This document shows positions 17,292-25,337 of a stretch of 64,000 nt of DNA, one piece after another. The notes below the pieces were generated by a model. The model ran no database searches, was not told where the DNA came from, and saw nothing but the letters and a program-made list of their open reading frames with translations. Origin of the DNA: Anaerococcus porci (GTDB taxonomy: Bacteria; Bacillota; Clostridia; Tissierellales; Peptoniphilaceae); the NCBI RefSeq assembly GCF_009696575.1, contig NZ_VULQ01000002.1, positions 1 to 64,000 of the forward strand, in the 5' to 3' direction. Position numbers and translations under genes: made by a program. The number at the start of each line of letters is the position of its first letter. The stretch's first letter is position 1.

Positions 17292-18188
17292 CTATTGAAT
17301 TTCTTTTTCTTCTAACTCTTTTAAGGTTAAGCCATCTTTATTTTTCCAATCGGTTTTTCCATTTCTACTCATGCCAAGTACAAACATCGCTGCATATGAT
17401 GGACTATTGAATAGATAGTTTTTTGTTAGCTTCCCATCTATTATTTCATTATTAGTCCTGCACTTATCTCTTAGTTCTTTTATACTCTTTGGTAAGCTTT
17501 TTGAATCTATAATCTCTATCATGCTATCTTTTAATACAACAAATCCTTCACTCGTCCTTTTGCATTTTCCTTCTATTAATCTATTTGATTTCCTACTTGT
17601 TCTTGATAGATATAAAACTTCCTCCTCTTGAGGCTCTTTTTTAACATTAGACTTAATTTTGTTATCTAGTATTGGTACGAAAAGTTTATATCCAAGTACC
17701 CCTAAGACCATCTTGGAATATTCTATAAAATCTTCCAACTCTGATTCTTTTTCCTCCGTCACATTCCCAGGGTTTGGATCATTTCCATTTCTTACTTTAT
17801 ACCTATCAACATCTATTGCCATATTGGTGAATTTATTCTCCAAGTAGGAGATTTCGGTTGGACCAAATGAGTTGTTTTGTGTAGTTAACATAACTGCATC
17901 AGAAAAATAAGCTTCATCTTTTAGGTGTTCAGCTACTCTAAATAAAACTCCCTCACCATTTTTCCTTATTCCTGCTTGACCTATATATACTTCGTCATCT
18001 CCATTATCATTTTTACCAAACAAAAAATAAACTCCACTTTGCTTTAAATCGGCTCTATCTTTGCATTTGTCAAGATATGGTCTAGGAATTTTATAAGCAA
18101 TTCCTGTCCAATTAGATAGGGTACACTTTATTCTTCCCGTAACTTCTCCGTCCATTAAAAAAAGATTAAAATTTTTGCTGTTTTTCAT
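17292..18188 (-). CDS. GIY-YIG nuclease-fold protein with C-terminal DUF4357
   Basis: A 298-residue protein. The GIY-like motif SGVYFLFG (about 51-58) and the YIG motif EVYIGQAG (about 65-72), then RVAEHL and an ENKF segment in place of the catalytic Glu, form a GIY-YIG domain. The C-terminal 55 residues (FNSPSYAAMFVLGMSRNGKTDWKN) are DUF4357, often joined to such nucleases or restriction-like proteins. Its partner or target is unknown. It stands alone, preceded by GGAG and an extended -10 box, and lies between an IS and a phage lysin relic, so it may be part of a defence or mobile cargo. Confidence 0.8.
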   Translation of the reverse strand: MKNSKNFNLFLMDGEVTGRIKCTLSNWTGIAYKIPRPYLDKCKDRADLKQSGVYFLFGKNDNGDDEVYIGQAGIRKNGEGVLFRVAEHLKDEAYFSDAVMLTTQNNSFGPTEISYLENKFTNMAIDVDRYKVRNGNDPNPGNVTEEKESELEDFIEYSKMVLGVLGYKLFVPILDNKIKSNVKKEPQEEEVLYLSRTSRKSNRLIEGKCKRTSEGFVVLKDSMIEIIDSKSLPKSIKELRDKCRTNNEIIDGKLTKNYLFNSPSYAAMFVLGMSRNGKTDWKNKDGLTLKELEEKEIQ

Positions 18189-18220
18189 CGTTCCACTCCA
18201 AACATTAAATAGTTAATTAT

Positions 18221-18229
18221 ATTATACCA
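18221..18229 (-). promoter_or_regulatory. Extended -10 promoter of the GIY-YIG gene
   Basis: On the minus strand TGGTATAAT, an extended -10 element, lies about 32 bases before the ATG at 18188. No -35 box is recognisable, which is normal for extended -10 promoters. Confidence 0.5.
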
Positions 18230-18317
18230 GTTTGAAATGTTTTTTATTTGCATATTGCCCAAAATAGAAAAGCCTAATAAACTTCTAAATTGAAATCATC
18301 AGGATTTGATTATCCTA

Positions 18318-18800
18318 TTAAATTAACTGATTAACTCTTTTCTGAACTGCATAGTAATCATATCCTGCGTTAATTAATCTTCTTTTTCTCTCATATCTAT
18401 TTCCCCAATCTCCTCTAATGACTTCTCTAGCTAATTGGTCGATTGATTTTCCTAAGGGATAAACTAGCTTCCCATTTACATCGAATACTTTTAATCCAAA
18501 TCTATTGGCACATCTTTTAGCATTATCTAAATTTCTAAATGCATCTTTCTGGCTTTTTGCATCAGACCAAAATCTTCTAACTCTATAAAGTCTAACTTTT
18601 GGTCTACTTACTTATGTACTTCCTCTAAGTCTTTTATTCACTTCACTTGATATATATGAAAATTTACTTCCAAGGTATGGATCAGATTGGAATACTACTC
18701 GTGTTTTTGTAGGACTCCATCTTTTACACCAGTGTATATGCAATTCTTGATTCCATTTCTAAAACTCTCACTAGTTGGATACAATTTAATGTTTGGCTTT
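18318..18800 (-). pseudogene. Phage lysin fragment with Cpl-7 (CW_7) cell-wall-binding repeat
   Basis: Minus-strand reading with stops: YLGSKFSYISSEVNKRLRGS, stop, VSRPKVRLYRVRRFWSDAKS, FRNLDNAKRCANRFGLKVF, then LAREVIRGDWGN and YERKRRLINAGYDYYAVQKR up to TAA at 18318-18320. The last part is a CW_7 repeat, the wall-binding module of Cpl-7-type lysozymes and phage amidases. The catalytic domain is missing. About 220 bases are repeated at 21498-21715. Confidence 0.65.
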
Positions 18801-18866
18801 TGAAATGACTATAAACCATGTTTGCACCCCCTTATTTTTTAACGTTATAATGTATTGAAATAAGAA

Positions 18867-18893
18867 AATAGCCTGTACCATAAGTTGGCACAG
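18867..18893 (-). terminator. Terminator-like hairpin
   Basis: AGCCTGTACC and GGCACAGGCT pair around a short loop, with TATTTT after the stem on the minus strand. It lies downstream of the DUF3592-like gene and would end the GntR/ABC module transcript. Confidence 0.55.
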
Positions 18894-19077
18894 GCTCCTA
18901 ACTCTAATATTTTATCAATTTTTATCCACTTTTCTTTTAGCTTCGTGGATAATCATATCTAAGACTTACTAATGATCTTTTTTATCTTTCACCCATAAAT
19001 AAATTAATCTGAATATTGGAATTGCAATTAAAATATAAACCCATACTGTAGGTATTTTACTAATTTCCTACACCTCT

Positions 19078-19455
19078 TTATAACAAGTCAAATTTACCAA
19101 CAATAAATAGCATCGCAGAAACTATGCACAACATAATGGCTCTTTTTAAAGAAAAACTGTATATTTTTTCATGATCTTTCTTACTATATTTTATTTTCAT
19201 TCTATCTCCTATTTGCATGTTCATAGGCACTTGAATCTTATTCTTTGATACATAAATCTTCCCATTTACAGAATACTTAAATTTTGCCCATTTTGAATTG
19301 CCTTTTTTTACGGATTTAGGATTAGGTTGCCATATTGATATTATCTTGCCACTAGTATAATCAGTATTATTTCTCAATATATAACTTCTTCCAAAATCCA
19401 CTAACCCCAAAATCAACAATATTGTCGCAGAAATATAAATGAATTGTTTTTCCAT
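19078..19455 (-). CDS. DUF3592-like two-helix membrane protein
   Basis: A 125-residue protein with an N-terminal helix (FIYISATILLILGLVDF), an external or cytosolic beta-rich middle (AKFKYSVNGKIYVSKNKI, then GDRMKIKYSKKDHEKIYS) and a C-terminal helix (AIMLCIVSAMLFIVG). The middle matches the general pattern of DUF3592 proteins. It lies 33 bases after the ABC permease gene and is probably the last member of the GntR module. Downstream, 18900-19075 holds a short helix-encoding piece without a start (VWVYILIAIPIFRLIYLW). Confidence 0.6.
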   Translation of the reverse strand: MEKQFIYISATILLILGLVDFGRSYILRNNTDYTSGKIISIWQPNPKSVKKGNSKWAKFKYSVNGKIYVSKNKIQVPMNMQIGDRMKIKYSKKDHEKIYSFSLKRAIMLCIVSAMLFIVGKFDLL

Positions 19456-19488
19456 GCACTATCATCCTAACAAATATAAAAAGCATTT

Positions 19489-20118
19489 TTAATACTGCTT
19501 TTTTTCCATAATATTAATTGATGATTTTATGGAAACTCCAAGGACTACGAGGAATAAGATTATTATACTTAAGATGCTTATCTTAAATGAATAAAAGCTC
19601 AAAATATCTATTAAATTTGGTATAATATCTAATTTTCCTAATAAATTGGATATAGCAAATATTATCAAGAATGTTATCATAACAATAATTCTGCCTTTTT
19701 CCGCACCAAATTTAAGAATGAATGGTAACTGAATTGCAGGTAATAAATTTATTGAAACACCACTTAAAATTGATATTAGTATTATTTTATCTATACCAAT
19801 CTTATCCTCAATTAATAGAAGTATAAAAATAATAATTGAAGCTACTAAACTAAATGCAAATGAAAAGAATAATTTGCTAAAAACATAGGAGCTTTTTTTG
19901 ATTGGCATTGAGAAAGCAAATTGCTCAAATTTAGATTGTACATCATAGCCAAAAGCTATAGAATTTAGAATTAATGGCATAAAAACACACATCAATGGAA
20001 TCATAATTAAAGTTTTACTGTATATGGAGTAAACACTTAGTGCAATACATAATATAAATGATAATAAAAGTGTCCTCTTCAAAGTTGCTATGTCTTTTAT
20101 AATTAAAGCAATTATCAT
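19489..20118 (-). CDS. ABC-2 transporter permease
   Basis: A 209-residue membrane protein with about six helices. FGYDVQSKFEQFAFSMPIKK between helices 2 and 3 is the typical loop of the ABC2_membrane_5 family (PF13346). It overlaps the ATPase gene by four bases, so the two form one transporter. Transporters of this type next to a GntR regulator (YtrA/YhcF group) react to cell-wall antibiotics in other Firmicutes; substrate unknown here. Confidence 0.8.
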   Translation of the reverse strand: MIIALIIKDIATLKRTLLLSFILCIALSVYSIYSKTLIMIPLMCVFMPLILNSIAFGYDVQSKFEQFAFSMPIKKSSYVFSKLFFSFAFSLVASIIIFILLLIEDKIGIDKIILISILSGVSINLLPAIQLPFILKFGAEKGRIIVMITFLIIFAISNLLGKLDIIPNLIDILSFYSFKISILSIIILFLVVLGVSIKSSINIMEKKQY

Positions 20119-20963
20119 TTAATTTCTCCTTTCACAAAATATACCATTATATCTTCTATTGATGGCTTCTGTAGTGTTATTCCATTTGGAACAAGATCTC
20201 TTTTAACTAATAGTTGTTGACCAAAAGAGTGCACTCTTTTTCCTATAATTGCTTTATCGTCAATATTTTCTACTTCCTTATCTGATAAGTTACAAAGTGC
20301 ATAGTTCTCTTCTAATTGATCCTTTGTTTCAAAAAATAGAACTTTACCTTCATCTATGAAGGCAATATAATCGGCAATTTTTTCTAAATCTGATAAAATA
20401 TGTGATGATATTAATATTGTGTGATTTTCATCTTGCATATAGTCTAATAGTAAATCTAATATTTCTTCTCTGACAATAGGATCCAATCCACTTGTTGGTT
20501 CATCTAATATAAGAATTTCAGCATTATGTGATAAAGCTATTGCTATTGAAAGTTTCATCCTCATTCCTCGAGAATAATTTTTTATAATTTTTTTCGATGG
20601 CAAATTGAACTTGTCTTTTAACTTGTTGAAAAAATCCCTATCCCATTTTGAATAAACTCTAGAACAGAATCTTTCAACATCTAATAAAGTCATCTCATCT
20701 GGAATTAACAAATCATCAAATACCACACCTAGATTGTCTTTTATTTTAATACTGTTATAATCTTGGCTATCAAATATTTTAATGATTCCTGCATCTTTGT
20801 TTAATAATCCCAATAATAATTTTATGGTTGTACTTTTCCCAGCACCATTCTGACCGATATATCCAACTATTGTTCCTTTAGGAATAGAAATATTTATTGG
20901 TCCTAATTTAAAATCGTCAAATTCTTTTACTAAATTACAAATTTCAATTGCGTTATTACTCAT
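20115..20963 (-). CDS. ABC transporter ATPase of GntR-linked module
   Basis: About 282 residues: Walker A GQNGAGKST, Q-loop region NLGVVFDDLLIPDEMTLLD (Q replaced, as in several YtrB-like proteins), signature NYSRGMRMKLSIA, Walker B ILILDEPTSGLD and H-loop LISSHILSDL. The start is placed at MSNNAIEICN (20963), preceded by GAGGAGGGTGAAT, rather than 20978. It overlaps the regulator gene by eight bases. Confidence 0.88.
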   Translation of the reverse strand: MSNNAIEICNLVKEFDDFKLGPINISIPKGTIVGYIGQNGAGKSTTIKLLLGLLNKDAGIIKIFDSQDYNSIKIKDNLGVVFDDLLIPDEMTLLDVERFCSRVYSKWDRDFFNKLKDKFNLPSKKIIKNYSRGMRMKLSIAIALSHNAEILILDEPTSGLDPIVREEILDLLLDYMQDENHTILISSHILSDLEKIADYIAFIDEGKVLFFETKDQLEENYALCNLSDKEVENIDDKAIIGKRVHSFGQQLLVKRDLVPNGITLQKPSIEDIMVYFVKGEIK

Positions 20964-21336
20964 ATTCACCCTCCTCATAACTTTTTAACATGTTTATCAG
21001 TTCGTCAATTGATATATCTGCGATTTCTGACAGTTCAACTGATTTTTGTAACATTGATTCAATTTCCTTTAAGTATTCTTCGCGTATAAGTTCTTTATTT
21101 TGTGGAGCAACAAAATTCCCCTTGCCTTGAACTGAATTAATGAAACCATCCATTTCCAATTCATCAAAAGCTCTTTTAGCTGTTACCATACTTATTCTTA
21201 ATTCTTTTGCTAAAAACCTTATCGAAGGTAGCTGTTCTCCAACTACTAACTGTCCAGAAATTATTTGTGCTTTAATTTGATTTTTTATTTGTAAATATAT
21301 AGGATCATCACAAGAATTATTTATTTGTATATCCAT
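20956..21336 (-). CDS. GntR-family regulator, YtrA/YhcF type
   Basis: A 126-residue repressor: winged helix at residues 12-80 (PIYLQIKNQIKAQIISGQL, LPSIRFLAKELRISMVTAKR, SVQGKGNFV) and a short helical C-terminal part for dimerisation. The small size without a large effector domain is characteristic of the YtrA subgroup, which controls ABC exporter operons. It is the first gene of the operon and has a consensus promoter bracketed by inverted repeats directly upstream. Confidence 0.88.
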   Translation of the reverse strand: MDIQINNSCDDPIYLQIKNQIKAQIISGQLVVGEQLPSIRFLAKELRISMVTAKRAFDELEMDGFINSVQGKGNFVAPQNKELIREEYLKEIESMLQKSVELSEIADISIDELINMLKSYEEGEYE

Positions 21337-21347
21337 TTTTCACCACC

Positions 21348-21404
21348 TACTGTTATTTCTGTTTTAACCGTTATTATTATAGCATAACAGTATGGCTTTG
21401 TCAA
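21348..21404 (-). promoter_or_regulatory. Consensus promoter and operator of the GntR/ABC operon
   Basis: Minus strand: TTGACA (21404-21399), 17 bases, TATAAT (21381-21376). TACTGTTAT at 21348-21356 and its exact reverse complement ATAACAGTA at 21384-21392 enclose the -10 box, and one arm lies inside the promoter spacer. A bound regulator would block RNA polymerase, so autorepression is likely. Confidence 0.75.
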
Positions 21405-21497
21405 CTTTTGCTTATAAAGTAAGTATATAGATAATTGAAGTTATTGACTCCTTATTTTATCTAAATTTTGGAGTACGTTCCAAATTTACTACTCTGA

Positions 21498-21715
21498 CTT
21501 TTTGCATCAGACCAAAATCTTCTAACTCTATAAAGTCTAACTTTTGATCTACTTACTGAAGTATTGCCTCTAAGTCTTTTATTAACCTCATTCGCTATAT
21601 ATGAAAATTTACTTCCAAGGTATGGACCATGGCAGTTTGTATTGAAATACCACTCGTGTTTTTGTAGTACATCTTCCTTACCACCAGCATATGTGTAATT
21701 CTTGATACCATTTCA
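21498..21715 (-). pseudogene. Second phage lysin fragment
   Basis: The minus strand reads GIKNYTYAGGKEDVLQKHEW, FNTNCHGPYLGSKFSYIANE, VNKRLRGNTSVSRSKVRLYR and RRFWSDAKS before it breaks off. It is the same gene segment as 18553-18770 with roughly 85-90 percent identity and in the same direction. Neither copy is complete. The two frame the GntR/ABC/DUF3592 block. Confidence 0.6.
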
Positions 21716-22077
21716 GAATATAAAAATAAATTTTCTAATAGAGTTCATATGGACTTTGATTGGTAAAATATGAATTGAAAATGATGATAGAGAAAATAAA
21801 TAATTCACCATATACAATCAAATAGTAGATTTGATTGTATATGATGAATGAGTAATAATCTATAAAACTTATAAGTTAGAGTTTATACAAAAATTTGGTA
21901 GTTCCCCTATGAGTAATAATACAATTATTTTATTATTACTGATATTTTTAATAATTCAGTAGTTTTAATATCACTATCTTTATCTATAGAGGATATTAGT
22001 TCATCTAAAATAATCATATATTTATCTTCTAAAATTGTTTTAGACCACTTATTTTTTGCAACTTTTCTCCTGATTTT
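21716..22077. other. Non-coding stretch with long hairpin and a small coding remnant
   Basis: 21805-21847 is an almost perfect 19-bp stem (TCACCATATACAATCAAAT against its complement, one mismatch) with a five-base loop and no T-run. 21950-22077 on the minus strand, in frame behind the ABC gene stop, reads NKWSKTILEDKYMIILDEL and ISSIDKDSDIKTTELL to a TAA, perhaps the tail of a lost gene. No start codon serves it. Confidence 0.45.
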
Positions 22078-23523
22078 TTATTTTACTTTAGTGTTACATT
22101 TAATTTCACAATCTTTCAAATATATAATATTGAAATTTTTGTATTCATTCCTATATTTAGTATCAGTGAATAGAAATGTTTTGCCAGTATTTTCAAATTC
22201 TTCAAATATTAATGATCTAATAGCAAAATCTATAGAAAATAAATTATTGTCGATTAAAATCACATCTTTACCTGAAATCAGAGTTCTGGCTATAGCAATC
22301 CTATCTATTTGTCCTCCTGATAATTCATCATTAATTAATTTTTTCCTATCTTTCAAGTCATTTAATGAAAAAATATCTACAATTTCTCTATACCTATTAG
22401 GCTTACTGTCAGTAACTATATTCTCATATAAATCTTCACTTAATACTGATGATTTTTTAAGAACCAAACAATATTCTCTATTACTTGCAAGCTCTTTTAA
22501 AATTCTGCTCTTACCAGATCCATTCTCTCCAATTAGTACATTTACTTTACCCAAACTTATACTATTTAGTATCTTATCAACATTAAAACTAGATTTATCT
22601 TTGCATAAATTTAAGTTCAGCTTATCATTAAAGGAATCTAAACTCACTTTCAAATCATTGTTTATAACTACAAATGTCGATACATATGTCGATAAGTCAT
22701 TTATGATAAAACTATAGCTTATCAATAAAGCAAGGTCCCCTACAGAAAAGTTTCTAAAATATATCACTGCTAATAGTATAGCTATTAAATTCAAATCTAC
22801 TAAACATTGGTTGATAGTGTTTATCATAATATTGAAATAGCTATACTTAAACTTATCACTCTTATTTTTCTTTAAATGTTGATTATAGATATCAAAATAT
22901 TTATTCTCAAGAGACTCAATCCTTATTTTTCTGCCTTCACCTATGGCGTCTTGGTATATCTTTATAAGGTTGGTTTCATTATTTCTGATAGCCACGCTTT
23001 TCTCATAAAGCTTATCTTTCAGAATATTTAAAATGAAAAATATAAGTATGGGAACTACTAGTATAACAATAGCTACATAAATATTTATTGAGGCAATTAT
23101 TATAAATGCTATTATAGAAGCAAATACATTGCACACGGTATCTATTCCATATGATATGTAGGATACTATTGAGTTAACATCATTTTGAATGATATCTATA
23201 AATATTTGGTTATTAGAATCCGACACTTTTCTAGATTCAAGACACTTGCTAATAATTCTCTCATACATAACATTGGCCCACTTATGTTGAGCCTTAATAT
23301 CTATATCTGCTCCCAATTTTATAAGTGGAAATCTCAACAAAAAGATAATAGTATATAAAAATACAATGATTAACAGATTATTATTTTGATTTAAATCAAA
23401 ATAAAGTTTTATTAGATATGATAATACCAAGGGAATATTATGTGCTAAAAGCCAAATTAGCAAGTCTAGTACAAAGTATTTAGGATATTCTTTAATTATA
23501 GTTTTTACATTAAATTTTACCAA
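22078..23523 (-). CDS. ABC exporter half-transporter with degenerate ATP site (subunit B)
   Basis: About 481 residues: exporter-type membrane domain (six helices to about residue 290) fused to an ATPase domain. Walker A GENGSGKSR and signature LSGGQIDRIAIA are good, but the Walker B end reads VILIDNNLFS, with Asn where the catalytic Glu belongs, and the H-loop histidine is missing (TFLFTDTKYR). Such subunits work in heterodimers with one dead and one live ATP site. TTG at 23523 has GAGGTG seven bases upstream. It overlaps the partner gene, which has exactly the complementary features. It probably exports a peptide from the small locus upstream. Confidence 0.8.
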   Translation of the reverse strand: MVKFNVKTIIKEYPKYFVLDLLIWLLAHNIPLVLSYLIKLYFDLNQNNNLLIIVFLYTIIFLLRFPLIKLGADIDIKAQHKWANVMYERIISKCLESRKVSDSNNQIFIDIIQNDVNSIVSYISYGIDTVCNVFASIIAFIIIASINIYVAIVILVVPILIFFILNILKDKLYEKSVAIRNNETNLIKIYQDAIGEGRKIRIESLENKYFDIYNQHLKKNKSDKFKYSYFNIMINTINQCLVDLNLIAILLAVIYFRNFSVGDLALLISYSFIINDLSTYVSTFVVINNDLKVSLDSFNDKLNLNLCKDKSSFNVDKILNSISLGKVNVLIGENGSGKSRILKELASNREYCLVLKKSSVLSEDLYENIVTDSKPNRYREIVDIFSLNDLKDRKKLINDELSGGQIDRIAIARTLISGKDVILIDNNLFSIDFAIRSLIFEEFENTGKTFLFTDTKYRNEYKNFNIIYLKDCEIKCNTKVK

Positions 23524-25051
23524 AATCAATCACCTCATCTACCTTAGCAATAATTCTCTCTTCATGACTGATAATAACTATTATCTTATCCATATTATCA
23601 ACAAGTTTAAAGAAAGTATCACATTTACCTTCATCAATCCCCAAAAACGTTTCATCCATTATTATGATATCTTTATTTGAATTTAAAGCCTTTAACAGAT
23701 ACAAACTCCTATATTCACCATTAGATAATTCATCCAATGGAGTAGCAAAATCTTTATTTGGAAGAAAACTATTAAGAATTTTTTTTGATTCTTGATTTTC
23801 ACTAATCACATCAGCAATGATAGCTTCATTAGATAATTCAATTTTTTGATCTATGTATTCTATCTTTTCGCTGATATACCCTTTCTTAAGCATCCTTATG
23901 TCCATATCATTATATTTTATACTGCCATCAATTGGATCAAATAGCCTAACCATCAAGTTAATCAGTGTTGACTTTCCCGATCCAGAAGCTCCTCTTATAA
24001 GATATTTTTTCTTTCGAAAAGTGTAATTAAAATCTTTGAGAATTTCATTCTCAGAGTAGGCAAAACTTACATTAGTAAACTCAATTTTGGATACTTTTTC
24101 ACTCAAAACATAATTTCCATATTCTAGTTTTCTGGAATTCAAATCTAAAAAATCAAATATTCTTTCTTTGACAACACCTATATTGGGTAGGGTCTCTAAC
24201 TGCAATCGTATTTCCATAATTGGATCTTCTATTAAATCAATATAATATATAAACAGATACAAACTTCCCAAAGTTACTAGTCCATTTTCGATTAAAAATA
24301 TTCCTGATATCATCACAATTATCTTCATGGATGAAAATACAAAAATAGAACTAATCCAATACTCATAAGAAATAAAGTTTGATATAACTTCGTAATTGAA
24401 AAATTTCAGTATTGATTTTCTTAACCTATTTATTAAATAAGTATCTTTGTCTATGTATATAAATTCCTCTAATAAAGTAAAAGTCTCAGAGAATAAACTT
24501 ATCATTCTATCATAAGCAACCTTGGTGTTTTTATCCTTGCTTTTAGATTTTTTCTTAATTTTATTTAATAAGATTAAAAAAACTATAATCATCACAATAA
24601 ATAAAGATGAAAAATAAGATAACTTATTTACTGATACAATAAAGATGCCAGAAAGAATTAAAATATTTTTAAATATTATCGACAAGAAGTTTATATAAAA
24701 ATCTATTAAAGAATCTACATCCTTATTTAAATTAATCAGTTTTCCTTCATCTTCTCTAATTATATTTAGATAAGAACTATCAAGCAACTTAGACATCAAA
24801 GTTTTTTTGAGATCATACTCTAATGAATAATTTAGATAATTTTCCAATAACATATCAAAAATATTAAAAATTCCCTTAGCTATAATTAGTAATACAATCA
24901 CTAAAAAAACATTTTTCAATCTGTAGATATTTGAAATATTATCTATAAATTTAGATATGTAAATAGGATAAAAAACCATTATCAAAGAAATTAAAATAAG
25001 CAAAATTCCATGAATAACAATAATAAATTTTTTTCGTAAATTAATTTTCAT
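23510..25051 (-). CDS. ABC exporter half-transporter with competent Walker B (subunit A)
   Basis: A 513-residue exporter-type half-transporter: N-terminal membrane domain (about 1-300) and ATPase. Walker A GASGSGKST, Q-loop IEYIDQKIEL, Walker B IIIMDETFLG with catalytic Glu and H-loop VIISHEERI are intact. The signature is LSNGEYRSL instead of LSGGQ. In a head-to-tail dimer its Walker motifs would face the LSGGQ of the partner (live site), and its weak signature would face the partner's defective Walker B. No peptidase C39 domain is present, so any leader must be removed by another enzyme. ATG follows AAGGGGAATTT. Confidence 0.82.
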   Translation of the reverse strand: MKINLRKKFIIVIHGILLILISLIMVFYPIYISKFIDNISNIYRLKNVFLVIVLLIIAKGIFNIFDMLLENYLNYSLEYDLKKTLMSKLLDSSYLNIIREDEGKLINLNKDVDSLIDFYINFLSIIFKNILILSGIFIVSVNKLSYFSSLFIVMIIVFLILLNKIKKKSKSKDKNTKVAYDRMISLFSETFTLLEEFIYIDKDTYLINRLRKSILKFFNYEVISNFISYEYWISSIFVFSSMKIIVMISGIFLIENGLVTLGSLYLFIYYIDLIEDPIMEIRLQLETLPNIGVVKERIFDFLDLNSRKLEYGNYVLSEKVSKIEFTNVSFAYSENEILKDFNYTFRKKKYLIRGASGSGKSTLINLMVRLFDPIDGSIKYNDMDIRMLKKGYISEKIEYIDQKIELSNEAIIADVISENQESKKILNSFLPNKDFATPLDELSNGEYRSLYLLKALNSNKDIIIMDETFLGIDEGKCDTFFKLVDNMDKIIVIISHEERIIAKVDEVIDFGKI

Positions 25052-25070
25052 AAATTCCCCTTAAAATAAT

Positions 25071-25212
25071 GAGCTGCTGCAAAACTATGACTGTCTTGTA
25101 TCATCACAAGAAATACCATATAAAAATTTCACTCTCTCTGCTAGCTTATTGAAATTTTCTATATGAAGTCTTTTTATTGAAAATCAACAATTTATTGATT
25201 ATGCAACAGCCC
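25071..25212. repeat. MITE-like palindromic repeat, copy A
   Basis: 142 bp bounded by GAGCTGCTGCAAAACTA on the left and, reversed, GGGCTGTTGCATAATCA on the right. It contains an inner hairpin (AAAATTTCA against TGAAATTTT). The size, ends and hairpin design match the copy at 63664-63812. It has no coding capacity, so it is a miniature non-autonomous element. It lies between the micro-ORF stop and the ABC start. Confidence 0.55.
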
Positions 25213-25222
25213 TTGTGTTTTC

Positions 25223-25291
25223 CTATGCTTTCTTAATTATTCTAATTTTCACAACATTTTTTGTAGAAATACTACCTTTGCATTTAGACAT
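25223..25291 (-). CDS. 22-residue cationic micro-peptide, candidate exported or modified peptide
   Basis: ATG 25291 is preceded by TAAGGAGGTGAATTT, a full-length Shine-Dalgarno match seven bases away and the strongest ribosome site in this locus. The peptide begins MSKCKGSIST, has one Cys at position 4, seven Lys/Arg residues, and ends VVKIRIIKKA before TAG at 25223-25225. It lies between a YkgJ-like gene and two ABC half-transporters, all on the same strand. I do not recognise a family. It could be a bacteriocin or signal peptide, a modified peptide precursor, or a leader peptide regulating the transporter genes. Confidence 0.5.
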   Translation of the reverse strand: MSKCKGSISTKNVVKIRIIKKA

Positions 25292-25337
25292 AAATTCACC
25301 TCCTTAAATTTATTTATAAATAATATATATATATTAT

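Noticed and set aside
21950-22077. C-terminal extension of the ABC subunit through stop readthrough
   Set aside because: The frame is open behind the stop, but the stretch is short, acidic and not part of any ABC exporter; a leftover gene tail is more likely.
22091-22717. Plus-strand open frame of 208 residues
   Set aside because: Antisense shadow of the ABC exporter ATPase domain, which has intact motifs on the minus strand.
22078-25051. Exporter with C39 peptidase domain for double-glycine leaders
   Set aside because: Neither subunit has an N-terminal extension or the Cys/His motifs of C39; both begin directly with the membrane domain.
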